DNA of 64,000 nt, taken from the NCBI GenBank assembly GCA_002794735.1, contig NBAZ01000001.1, positions 3,410,001 through 3,474,000 on the forward strand, given 5' to 3'. The notes beneath the pieces are model-generated. The model made no database searches, had not been told where the DNA came from, and saw only the letters and a program-made list of their open reading frames with translations. Below, one piece after another: positions 24,778 through 35,778 of this stretch (its first letter is position 1; each line of letters starts with the position of its first letter). A program made the translations under genes and the position numbers. The DNA is from Pyrrhoderma lamaoense. Taxonomy: Eukaryota; Basidiomycota; Agaricomycetes; Hymenochaetales; Hymenochaetaceae.

Positions 24778-25717
24778 TTAATGATCCATTAAGGTTTGGA
24801 CTTTCTCTCTAACGCCATCGATCTCCCAGTCATCCCAGCAGAGTGAGAGTAACCAAGAATGACGTCCAGGTAGGCTACAAAACTTCGCTCGGCTCTCAGA
24901 TACTGCTGCGCCTATTTTATTGGGACCTAAGACTTGTTGCCAGCGGACGAGACCCTCTCGACGAAAGCCAAGACGCTCAGCTGTGGCTAGTGATGCCTTA
25001 TTATCATGATGTGTTTGCCAGACTACTCGACGTATACCGAGTCCTCCGCTAACTCGGGGTTGACTGGAGTGAAAGGATCTATCTGGGCGGTGGTGTTAGT
25101 GGTTTCTGGTGGTAGCTCAAGAGCGTAGTGTAAGAGAAGGCCGGCCGCGTTGGTTGTGACGTGCGTCCGCTGGAAGGGTGGGATGATACATATGTACCCG
25201 ATCTCGGTACATAGATTGACTAGGCTAGAGTTGATATAGCCTATCATTCCGGCGAAAGTGAGTGATCCGTCATCTACCAATACCGGCGGAAGTAAACGTG
25301 AGGTAATGTAAGTAACGTAGTTTGCCACCTTTTTTTTAAGAAAAAAGGAGTAACTATAAATAGATGAAACATACGATTTTTGTTATTTATAATAAATAGG
25401 ACGGCTCCTTCGTTTGCGAATATTTTGTTGTAGAAGGTCATGAAATCCTCTGGTGTGCCGAAGGATGGTACGTTGTTCAAAAGTCTTGTCATTTCTGGGT
25501 AAGGCTTAAGACCTGATACAACTTCATCCAAGTGTTTTTCGGCTTGATTAATTTTGTGAATGTTAAGATTTAGAATACGTCAAGTAGTATAACGTATTTA
25601 TTTAAAACTTACAAGGAAAGGTCTTGAAATTATTTTATCATTTTCCAGGGTTCGTACGGGGAAAACGAAGTTGAAGTCATGGTAGTGAGAGTCTAAGCTT
25701 GGCTTGGAGCTTGTCAT
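24778..25717 (-). CDS. GNAT family N-acetyltransferase (RimJ/RimL-like), tandem copy 1
   Basis: Acetyl-CoA-dependent N-acetyltransferase; substrate unknown. Exon 1 (25717-25613) reads MTSSKPSLDSHYHDFNF then VFPVRTLENDKIISRPF. Exon 2 has KPYPEMTRLLNNVPSFG. The last exon holds the GNAT core: SLTFAGMIGYINSS, the beta strand EIGYICIIPPFQRTHVTT, the RimJ-type signature LGIRRVVWQTHHDNKASLATA read in two parts, and ERLGFRREGLVRWQ, ending in SWLLSLCWDDWE and stop at 24778. Two one-base gaps, near 25540 (before EKHLDEVV) and near 25048 (before GGLGIRR), break the frame; the paralogue shows the expected reading. The same exon layout as the neighbour at 26111 shows tandem duplication. Confidence 0.82.
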
Positions 25718-26110
25718 TATGCGTAGTCAACCTTGGGAGTTAGCATAGGGTATAGAACATATACCCTAAGAGCACTTTTGTACGTCTATAGTATGGAGAA
25801 ACGAGTCAAAATTATAGTTACTTATTAAAGAATCAGCATATGACTCAATTCACTTAGTGATTGGAGCAATCATAGAAAGACATTACAAACAAATGCAAAC
25901 AGTTAACATACTCGTGATATTCAACAAGTAGGACAACCAGCCGAAATACTATACTTTCTTGGAAATAAGGGTTGAACCTTCTTTCTTTACGCTCGATAAT
26001 TTACATATGATTCCGAACTAAAGCGGTAATCTCTACTTTCTTTAGATCTCTGGTCTTTGCTACCCGATCCCAAAAAAAAACAATATTAAGCCCTTTTCAG
26101 AGCGAAGAGA
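25718..26110. other. intergenic spacer between the two GNAT genes
   Basis: 393 bp, AT-rich. It should contain the promoter of copy 1 and the 3' end of copy 2. No element recognised. Confidence 0.45.
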
Positions 26111-27032
26111 CTACCGATCCATCAAAGCTTGTAACTTCTCTCGGGCTCCTTCAAGTTCCCAATCATCCCAACAAACGGAAAGCATCCAGCTATGACGTCC
26201 GGGAGGTTACATACTCTTGCACGATCTTCAGAAACACTTAATCCTGGCTTATCAGATCGTAGGGTACGTTGCCAACGTATGAGTCCCTCACGTCGGAATC
26301 CGAGACGCTCTGCGGCGCGTAATGAGGCTGCATTATCGTGGTGGGCTTGCCAGACTACACGACGTATACCGAGTCCACCATCAATTCTTGGATTGATCGG
26401 AGCGCTGGGGTTTGAAATTAACTTATCCTCTGAGGCAGGTAATTCGAGAGCATATTGTAGGAGAAGACCGACGGAGTTGGTCGTTACGTGAGTCCGTTGG
26501 AATGGGGGTATAGTGCATACAAACCCGATTTCTGTGCATTGATTAACGACGCTTGTGTTAAGGTAACATATCACTCCAGCGAACGTTAGTTTCCCCTCGC
26601 TTAAAAAGAAATTCATAGTTTTAAGCTCAGCCATCGACTCCTTCTCATGCGAGTCGTGAGATCCTAGCTTACTAGATTTATCATAAACGACAAAGAGAAC
26701 GGCATCTTGCGGTTTTTGAAACCTTTCGATGAAGATATCCAAGAAATCGTCGGGAGAATCGAAAGGGCCCATAGCGGGTAAGTACTAGTCATTTCAGGAT
26801 ATGGTTGGAGACCAGATTGGACCTCTTTCAGGTGAATATCAGGCTTTGTATGGAAAGTATCAAAGTAGAAAAAATATGTTAGGAATATATCTTTTTTTTG
26901 TCTTTATATAGAAGTGAAGCATAGCCACCCACAATGAAAGGTGTCACTTTGACTTTTTCGTTCTCCAGGGTACGAACTGGGAACATGAAATTGAAATCAT
27001 AGTCCTGAGAGGTCGAGTATGTAGTTGACATG
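26111..27032 (-). CDS. GNAT family N-acetyltransferase (RimJ/RimL-like), tandem copy 2
   Basis: Paralogue of the 24778 gene. Exon 1 starts at 27032 (MSTTYSTSQDYDFNFMFPVR) and includes TLENEKVKVTPFI. After an intron comes PDIHLKEVQSGLQPYPEM, then, after a one-base gap near 26772, MGPFDSPDDFLDIFIERF. The acetyltransferase core follows: KLTFAGVICYLNTS, EIGFVCTIPPFQRTHVTT, LGIRRVVWQAHHDNAASL, ERLGFRREGLIRWQRTL. A second gap near 26201 hides the conserved end: the unshifted frame runs to a stop at 26122, but the shifted frame gives GRHSWMLSVCWDDWE and stops at 26111, exactly as in copy 1. Substrate unknown. Confidence 0.82.
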
Positions 27033-27825
27033 GTATTTGTTGATCGAGGAGATGAATATTTTGTATGAAGTCAGCGGGGAATTTAAAGTAAGGATGTATC
27101 ATTTTAAAAGGAAAGAAGGCAGAGGTGAGTCACGCTTTAAAATGTGACTCACACCAAAAACTCAGACCTGCGGTATGATAGACTTGGGTCGAGTCCGGTC
27201 AATATTGATTATATAAACGTAGTGTTTTGGGCGCAAAAAGATGAAACAGGTATTTGGGTCTCAAGAACGGAATAAGGAGAAAGCAAAGGAAGGAACAAAA
27301 ATCCAGAGATCTGGAAGGATCACTGACACATCTCAGTCGATATATAGTAAATTTTATTAAAGTAGGCACTAATGTGTGATACGTTCCGCGTCCAGTAGAG
27401 TTGTTTGAGATGGTCAAAAATAGTCTTATGCCATAAATATCTAGAGAAGTTGATTCTGACAAACAATATGTCCTTCATAGTACAGGTAGATGCATTCAAC
27501 TTCAGTGTTCATGGGGTGATACATAGAACCATTGATAATATATCAGCAGTTATTATCGTTCGTCAGTTATCAGTGACCCCTCAAAAAGTATTTATGAGAC
27601 GTTGTTGGACTCAGACCTGAAAATGAACGCGACATAAGTTAATTGTGGGCCAGAAGAGAAAAACTCGGAGTTCGCGTCTTACCGGAGGGTAGGTTCAGGG
27701 ACTAGTCACGTCATGTGATCGCATTCTGATCGACGGGATATCACGTTACTACACATCACTGGACTTGGAAGGCTCGCCATTCACGGTAGTACAAACTAGC
27801 TTTTATTCTATATGCCCTCTTGTCC
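27033..27825. other. divergent intergenic region, GNAT copy 2 / SIN3
   Basis: About 0.8 kb between divergent starts, so it holds both promoters. Short open frames only; nothing recognised. Confidence 0.45.
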
Positions 27826-30800
27826 ATGGACCTGACTACAGACAACAGGATGCAGAGGATGGAATCAGAGCCAATGCTAACGGATAGGTCTAACCTAGAA
27901 CATACACATACCCAAGAGTCAACTAATTCCGACGAGCAAGACGTGAGCGTCGGAGACGGCGGCTCGAGGCAGCTCAACGTTACAGACGCGCTCAGTTATC
28001 TGGATGCAGTGAAAACCCAATTTGTGGAGAGCCCTGATGTATACAATAACTTTTTGGATATCATGAAAGATTTTAAGAGTCAACAGTACGTCCTACCTTC
28101 TGTCTCTATCTCTTTTGTCTGGTTAATGATGGGATATAGGATCGATACTCCAGGGGTTATTGCACGAGTATCAACACTGTTCAATGGACACAACGATCTA
28201 ATACAAGGTTTCAATACATTTCTGCCTCCAGGATATCGCATCGAATGTATCGAGAATTCCGCAGAGGCTACAACAATCACAGTTACGACCCCTGCAGGAA
28301 CTACAACTCAGTCTACTGGAGATCAAATCATGCACACAGGACACTTTATGCATGGAGCCCAGCAACAAGAACATGCCCCCTCTATCACAGGACCAACTCC
28401 AGTATATAGTCATTTGGCACATGCAGAGTCCCCCGTACCTCATTCGGGATCCCCTTTGCAATATGGTTCCGCAGAAACGATCTTGGCTAATGGAATGATG
28501 AACAATGACACTCAAGAACGAGGGAGGCAAGGCCCTGCCGCTGCACAGGAATTTAATCTTGCGATTCAATATGTAAACAAGATTAAGACTCGTTATGAGG
28601 ACGACCCAGAAACTTATAAACTCTTCCTTGAAATATTGCATCTTTATAGGAAGGACCAAAACCATGATGATGTATGCTTTACTATTCTCCTATCACATAA
28701 TGTGTACAGTTTTTGGTCTAATACTTATTATGGTTTACAGGTATATCTTCAAGTAGCATCACTATTCAAAGATGCTCCTGATCTTCTTGCTGAGTTCAGA
28801 AATTTCCTCCCTCCAGATGGATCTGGTCCCATAGAACAAACAAATGATGCCAACTGGGGTGATAATGCGGATAGAAGGGGAGCCAGAGGCGATTCTTTGT
28901 CTACAACAAGGAGAAAGAAAAAGTTAGCAGATCGAGAGAACCAGCCCCCTCCCTTGGTTGCCCCAAAAGACAAGGCTTCTGCAAGTCGTGTAAGTAAGCT
29001 GAGAACGAGGTACCGATATTAAGAGTATAGATGAATGTTAATTTGTATAATTTAGTCAAAGAAGACGAAGCATACTCATGTAAAAGAGAATGTTATCCCA
29101 CCTTCACCGAATTATCACTCATATAGTCGACCACAGTCACCAGCCCAGCAAACTCATTCAAATTCGCACGCCTCAGCGGCTCAGGCAGGGGTGGCTGGGC
29201 CATCGGGGACGAGTGGCTCAAATGCTCAAGATGAACTGGCTTTTTTCGATAGAGCAAAGAATGCTCTTAAATCGCGCGAAACGTATGACGAGTTCCTCAA
29301 GTTGTTGAACTTGTTTTCACGCGAGATAATCGATGCACGAACTCTCGTCGTCCGAGCGGAAACCTATTTGGGCGACGGAGAACTCTACAACCAATTTAAG
29401 GACTTAATGGGGTGGGATGCACAGCGTGATGGAGACAACAAAGGTCCTCCAGGCTCAATCAGAGATTGGTCGACACAGCAAACAGAGACAGAGGAACGGT
29501 ATGGAAAAAGTTACAGGCGCTTGCCATTATCTGTAGGTCTCTATTCTATCTCTTTTGAATACATCTAAATATAGAAATAAGGAAACGCGATTGGCTTGTT
29601 CAGGTCGGGATGAACTCTGTAGGAGCGTACTCAATGATGTTTGGGTTTCACACCCGACTTGGGCTTCCGAGGAATCCGGCTTCGTTGCTCATAAAAAGAA
29701 TTCATATGAAGAGGCCCTTCACAAAAGTGAAGAAGAGCGGCATGAATTTCAATTTTACATCGACATCATTACTCGTACAATTGCTTTATTACAACCTATT
29801 CACGATCGTATCATGGAAATGAATGCAGACGAACGTAATGCTTTCCGACTTCCTCCAGATTTTGGTGGTTCAAGTAAAAGTATCTATCATCGAGCAATCA
29901 AGAAAGTCTACGGGCGTGATGCACAGGGACTGGAAGCACTTCAGGCGCTTCAGGACTGTCCTGCAGTAGCTGTGCCTGTTCTGTTACCCCGCTTAAAGCA
30001 GAAGAACGAGGAATGGCGGCGTGCTCAGCGAGAATGGAACCGTGTTTGGCGTGAGGTCGACGCGCGTAATTTCTATAAGAGCCTCGATCACCAAGGAATC
30101 TCTTTTAAACAGAATGATAAGAAGTTTATAACTTCCAAGAGTCTTGTTGCAGAAATTGAAAATGCCAAGGCTGCGGTTGAGGAGGCTGCCGCGCAAGCCA
30201 AGCTGAAGTTTAAGAAGCATAAAAGGGATGTTGACTTTACTGGCTCAATTGAGGATATATATGACTTGGAGTATGCTCCCCATCTCGACCTCGGATTTGA
30301 AGATCTCTCTGTTTTACAGGATGCTCTCAAACTCGTGTTTTCTTTCCTCGATCGTTCAACGATTCAATACTCTTCTCTGGAGCGCCGATCTGTAGAGCGA
30401 TTATTACGTTCATTTGTCCCTCTCTTCTTGATGATACCTATCGCTGAATTTGATCATGTCTTCGGACCCCCAATGGACGTAGATACAACTGACAATGAGG
30501 AAGGCGGCCAGGAAGATACCAATATGTCAGATGACGGAGAAGATTCACATCATGGTTCAGCATCTGGTTCTAAGAAAAGTGGAGGTACGAGTGGCCGGCG
30601 ATCTGCGGGGGGTAATGGTCATGGTCACGGGGGTGTACATCCAAGTGACTTGCGCAAGAAGCTATTGAAAACTGTGCAGGAGAAAGCTGTAAAGGCTCGT
30701 TCTGGGTCAGCGAGTGCCTCACGTGCTGTATCCCCAACTGGAAGTGATGATGAACATCGTGACAAGGAGGTGCGTGAGAGCAATAAGAAACAGGAAGGTC

Positions 30801-33800
30801 AGTCATCAGGCTCACCAACTCCAAAGCGTAAGAAGAACAATCGTGCGAAAGAAGCGCCGGTGGCTCATATAGTGGAAAGCGAAGAGTGGGTGAAGCTTAT
30901 GCCATTTGAACTTGGCTTGAGTAAGGAAGAGACAAAAGATGGTGAGGGTATGGAGATTGACCCACAAGATGCGGTGAAAAAGCTTGCGGATCATGGCATC
31001 GTAGGAGATAAGCCATTTTTCACGAATACAACATTTTACTCTTTGTTAAGATTATTACACGTAAGTGAGTCAAGTCATTAACAAGGACCTCTTTCTAATA
31101 CTACAAATAATCCAGCTACTGTATTCTCGGCTACTTCAATGTAAGGAGACTGCACATAGACTTCTCCAGGTCAGCAGAAAGAAAAGCATCTTTACTGTCA
31201 ATCCTGTTGCGGAAGAGCTTGGACTGGTTGATGCACATGGGCCTGGGGCAGTTCTCGCTCTAGCTGCAAATGTCCCGGCTCATCCACCTCTAGAAGACCC
31301 ATCTAGGTTACACCAAAACTATGGTATGAATGGTACAAATGGCGCCGCAACGGATGTCTCACACGAGATCAAACATCCTCCCAATGGAAATGATGCTATT
31401 GATAATGACACTACAGATAGACCAGAAGCTCATTTTTATGGTTACATGCTCGATGCGTGCGAAAAACTATTCGAAGGCGAGTTGGAACAGAGCGTGTTTG
31501 AGGAGAATATGCGCTTCTTGTTCGGAACTAAGGTATGTATTATTCCAGATTTACTCTCATCTTGCAGTTTTGGGCCTTTTCTTCATCTTCTTTCTTTTCT
31601 TGTTCATAATGTTTTTGCTGGGTTTCCCACTTCGTTGTGATTCACTCTTCAATCATCTACTTATTTTCGTATAACCTACACACACGATGCATCTTATTTG
31701 CTCCTTTTGAATGGGCAAACATGCACCTTGAGCTTCCTAAGCTATCTATGTGTCTTTCTTCCTCCTTCCTGGAATTTGTCCAGGAAAGTTTTATGAAAAG
31801 CAACGATAAGCTCTTCCATTCAACTTGATAGGAAATAGGCTTAAGAAGTGCGGGCCCTTGAATGGTCCGATACTCGTATGAAACCGGCCGCTGCTCTCGC
31901 ATCATTATCATCTTTTCATCAGCTCATTCTTAGTTGGGCTGGGCTAGACCCAACGCGAGTCATACACACTATTTTTAACTCCTAAAGCCTACAAACGGGG
32001 GTTGCGCCTGGACCCCCCCCCCCTTTGATGAAGTGATCTGGCATAAACGTTTTGAGTCTTCTCGTCGTTTTTGAGTCTTTTTTATTTGGAAGGCGCTCGA
32101 CCGGGGACTCTCCGGGTCTCCCATGGTAGTGTTTTCATGAATTTTTTAGAGTTGGGGCTCTATTGTTCTGTTATCTCCCCATGACGAGATACTGCACGTG
32201 TAGTTTGGGAGGACTTAGTTAACCATGGGACCTGGCGATGCTCGACAGGTCGGTGTCTTTGTCCTTAGCCTCATAATGCTCTTATTTTCCAGAGCAAGCC
32301 ACCGGAACTCGACTTGCCAGGCGTTCCGGTCGTCGGACAGTGGGAACATGTAATATAGCAACTTATTAAAGAATAAGTTTGGATAAAGGAAGCTGGTTAA
32401 ACTCGCTGGTTCTTTATAATCCCCATTCTACATTCAATACAATCTATTTTTGGATGATGTTAGTTATTATGTTTGCTTTTGTTTTCTCTTTCTTTTATAG
32501 ATCTATTTTTAATTTTTTCAGTTGTGCTATTTATTTTCTCCTTCTTCCCCCTTTTGTATCTACTTTCTCCGAGTCCATGGTTCGGGATAGGGCAGTTCGC
32601 TAACTCTAATCTCTCATTTATTAATACTCTCAGGCATACACGTTGTTTACTCTAGACAAATTGATAGCCGCACTAATTAAGCAGGTATGTATATTGCTTA
32701 TTTTTATCCCTTTATCAGTTTTGTTTCCCTTTTTGTGGCTGCTAGGGGTTTATTCTTTAAGTTACGACCTACTAGATTTGTCTGGGATGCATGAAATTTA
32801 GTCTCAAGCAATCTCACTGTCGCGGCTTCCGAAGTCACGACCAAGCATCGCTTGATCATCTCCCTATCTAAAATACATATCGATGATCTACTTCTGTTCT
32901 TTTTTATCTCTTGACGAAAACTAAAATCAAGGTTTCAATGTTTTCGTATCGAACGTGACTTCTGCTCATTTCCCCCGTGAAACCTCCGACTCGCAACACA
33001 TAGACTTCGTGCTTTCTACTCTTCTCCTTGCCTTCTTTCTTTCTATCTGTCATTCTATCTTGGACTCCTTTTTATATTTGTCCATCTTTGAGTCTTCGGG
33101 AAAAGACTAGCTGCTCTTTACGTTTCGTTGCGTCATGTGTAGAGCATGCCCTCCCCTGATCTTGACACCGAACTAAGGTGATCTAACTTGACTGAAGGGT
33201 GTATGGAATATGTAGTTGGAACACTGCGTTGATATGTTCCCCCCTCTCCTCCCCCTCTTTTTTTCCACCTTCCCGACTATTCTTAGGCATCACAATACTT
33301 TTTTAAGCGGGTAATGGTTCCGGAGCTCAGTACGGTGAAGCTTGGAACCTGATGGCAATTGTTGTGTTTGGACCCTCGTGGTCATAATGCTTTCTTCCTT
33401 CTTTCATTTCATTTCCTGTGAACTTCAATCTTGTTTCCGTTAGTGGTATCGGTGATACCCTTTTCTTTGCTTTTGGTCATGTTTATCACGGACCAACGGC
33501 TTAGTCCTATGGAGATTGGGAACTCGCGGTAGTATACCCGGTTATGATCAATATCATGATCATGCTTATATCTACCTTTTGTGGTCGGTATACTCATCAC
33601 AAAAATTCAAGCTTCCGTATGGGAGTGGATGCGAGTAGAAGTGGTCGGGAGAAGGAGAGGGATATGGATATGTGTAATAACAAAAATCACAGGATGGTTT
33701 TGAGAATGATTGTTAACAAACCCCTCGGCCCAAACTGACCCTTCAGCTTATTGATTCCTTGGCGTTAGTAATGAGACAGTCAGAAAGACTTCCCTTTTCC

Positions 33801-35601
33801 TCAATTCGAGACCTATTTGTGGCGTTTGTCTTGGCCATACTCTCTGGAGGGCTACTTCTTTCTCATTTGGGGGGGGATGTGAAGAGATGAAGAAGTGAAA
33901 GGGCATATGTTCACTACTCATTACAAGAGCCATAAACCGATGGTTTAGATCAGCTGATCATAGCAGAAGTTAGATTTCTTCTCTAAACCTTCGTCTTTAC
34001 CCTTGCCCTCGCCTCCGTGAGAGAAGGTTAGCAATACGGGCTAGAAGCGGGCTGTGTGGAGTTGGACGTCCTAACAGGACAGGTGGCAGGGCAGGGGTCA
34101 CGCATCATCTCATTTCGCTCTTCATCCGTTGTCGGGGTTATTTTTACATTGCGATTTTTTTTTCTTGTTTGTTGATGGTGCATGTGTTCCTGACGAGTGA
34201 TGGGGACCGGGGCACCCAGGGATTGGGCGATTTTAATTTAGCGCTCATTCCGAGTAATTTCCCTTTTGCTTGTTCTGTCACTTGGATTCCTTATTTTGTT
34301 GTGTATGGACGATGAGTTGGCTGTTGGTTTCGTATTCATCAGTCTGATTCTTGCCTTTGTCCTTGACTATCGGAGGATTTACAGATGCATATTTGTGGGA
34401 TTACGGTGACTACCGATGGGAGCAACAAGCAAGGATCTATTTTAGTCCTCCCCGCAGCATTCAGATCTTTTCTATTTGACTTTTCTTTGATCTATTTTTG
34501 CGCCTCCATATACGCTGACACGTATTGTATTATTTATGTCTATAGGTACAGACTGTAGTCATGGATAGTAAATGTCAGGAACTTGTGACATTACTCTCAA
34601 GGGCTCGGGGAAAGGTGAATACTCTTTGATTGTTATCATCTGAGTAAAATTGACCTTATATGGTTTAGGAGACGACAACAGTACGTGAGCTCATCGGATA
34701 TCGGAGGGAGGCTGAACAATACCTCGGGCAAGACGACCATCTCTACCGCGTTGAATGGGTGAGTCTATTTTTGGTTCTATTTTTTTTTCCTTCCCTTCTT
34801 CGATTTTCGCGATATATCTTTATCCGCATTGATAGCGGACATTGCCGTGCTTAAAATGGCTAATCTATTTTTAATATAATCTTCATCTATATCAGAGGGA
34901 GAGAACGCTGACTTGTTTTTCTTATTTTTTATTGGATGTTTTTCGGTTTCCATCTTATTATATCTATGTGTGGGACGAACGCGCGTGTTTTTTACGTTCG
35001 ATGCGGAATCGGAACTGATGTTTGGGCTAAAAATACCATGACGGACCTTCGCTGAATACATCGGGCTAAATGCGTTAAATTCTGAATTCTGGATCTTGGG
35101 TTTTTTAAATTACGCTTTCTGATTACGGCATCTAAACTGATGGCACCTCGGGTTGGTCATGGCCGAAAAAAAACCAATAATGAATGGAATATGGATTGGA
35201 TTGAATAGGATGGAGAGAAGAAGCGAATGAAACTCTGGCTTCTAGGACCTGTTGACTCGAGTCTTGATCTTGGTGCAGCACGGGGGCGGGCTCCTGGGGC
35301 ACGTGTGGCTGGGAGATGGCGGGTGTATGCGGAGAGTTATGTGCGTGGACAACCGACTGAACTTGTCAACCAGGGAAGAGTGCGGAGACCATTCCTTCTA
35401 CGGTACGTGATCCTGAGAGGGCTTTGATGTATTAATGAGTGAATGCTGATATAATGGGAATGGTGTAGAACAAAATGCGAAGAAGAAGAGGAAGGAGATA
35501 GTCGACATTGGGTTACAGATGGACGTGTCGAGGTTGGAATTCGGCCAGATTGTCGGCTAGTGTACCGGAACGGGATGAGTGAGATTGGATATACGATATA
35601 G
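27826..35601 (+). CDS. SIN3: SIN3 transcriptional corepressor scaffold
   Basis: Nuclear scaffold of the Rpd3/Sin3 histone deacetylase complexes. Exons: 27826-28085, 28140-28671, 28741-28989, 29056-29532, 29582-31060, 31116-31532, 32634-32684, 34546-34614, 34669-34758, 35209-35402 and a last exon to 35601; all phases join. About 1310 residues. PAH1 at about 50-125 (VTDALSYLDAVKTQF, VSTLFNGH, FNTFLPPGY), PAH2 at about 225-300 (AIQYVNKIKTRY, FRNFLPPDGSG), PAH3 at about 393-450 (FFDRAKNALKSRETYDEF). The HDAC-interaction domain follows (SYRRLP, LACSGRDELCRSVLND, VSHPTWASEESGF), then the Sin3 C-terminal domain (FYSLLRLLHLLYSRL, ACEKLFEGELEQS, AYTLFTLDKLIAALIKQ). The frame is fully intact. Introns 7, 8 and 10 are oversized (see separate entries). 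No closer ATG competes in frame. Confidence 0.95.
31533..32633 (+). other. 1101-nt intron of SIN3
   Basis: Begins GTATGT after ...FGTK and ends CTCAG before AYTLFTLDKL. It is about 20 times the usual intron length here. It contains a 12-C run at 32013-32024 and a short hairpin (TCCTGGA/TCCAGGA, about 31768-31786). No coding frame or transposon ends recognised. Confidence 0.8.
32013..32024. repeat. poly(C) tract, 12 nt
   Basis: Run of 12 C inside the 1101-nt SIN3 intron. Confidence 0.8.
32685..34545 (+). other. 1861-nt intron of SIN3
   Basis: Begins GTATGT after ...LIKQ and ends TATAG before VQTVVMDSKC. T-rich, no long open frame on either strand, no terminal repeats seen. It could host a small RNA or an insertion relic; neither was identifiable by eye. 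Confidence 0.8.
34759..35208 (+). other. 450-nt intron of SIN3
   Basis: Begins GTGAGT after ...LYRVEW and ends AATAG before DGEKKRMKLWL. Longer than usual; no feature seen inside. Confidence 0.7.
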
Positions 35602-35617
35602 GAGGAGGAGGAGGAGA
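35601..35617. repeat. (GGA)n tract
   Basis: Short GGA trinucleotide run immediately after the SIN3 stop codon. Confidence 0.7.
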
Positions 35618-35778
35618 AGTAGATTATTTTTAGCGTGAGAAGTAGCTACTGTAATGCGACGTAGAGCAATGACCTAAGCATATAATAATGACCATTCTCG
35701 GCTGTTTGAGAGCCCCCGCGTTAACCTATAGAGGGGCTGCCAAGAAGGACGAGAGAAAGTCAAGACGCGCGCCCCCAT

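Noticed and set aside
26122..26200. C-terminus of GNAT copy 2 as read in the unshifted frame
   Set aside because: The paralogue shows that the other frame (SWMLSVCWDDWE) is the conserved end.
32685..34545. Transposon or nested gene inside the large SIN3 intron
   Set aside because: No open frame of useful length, terminal repeats or known protein motif seen; kept as an intron with a finding only.
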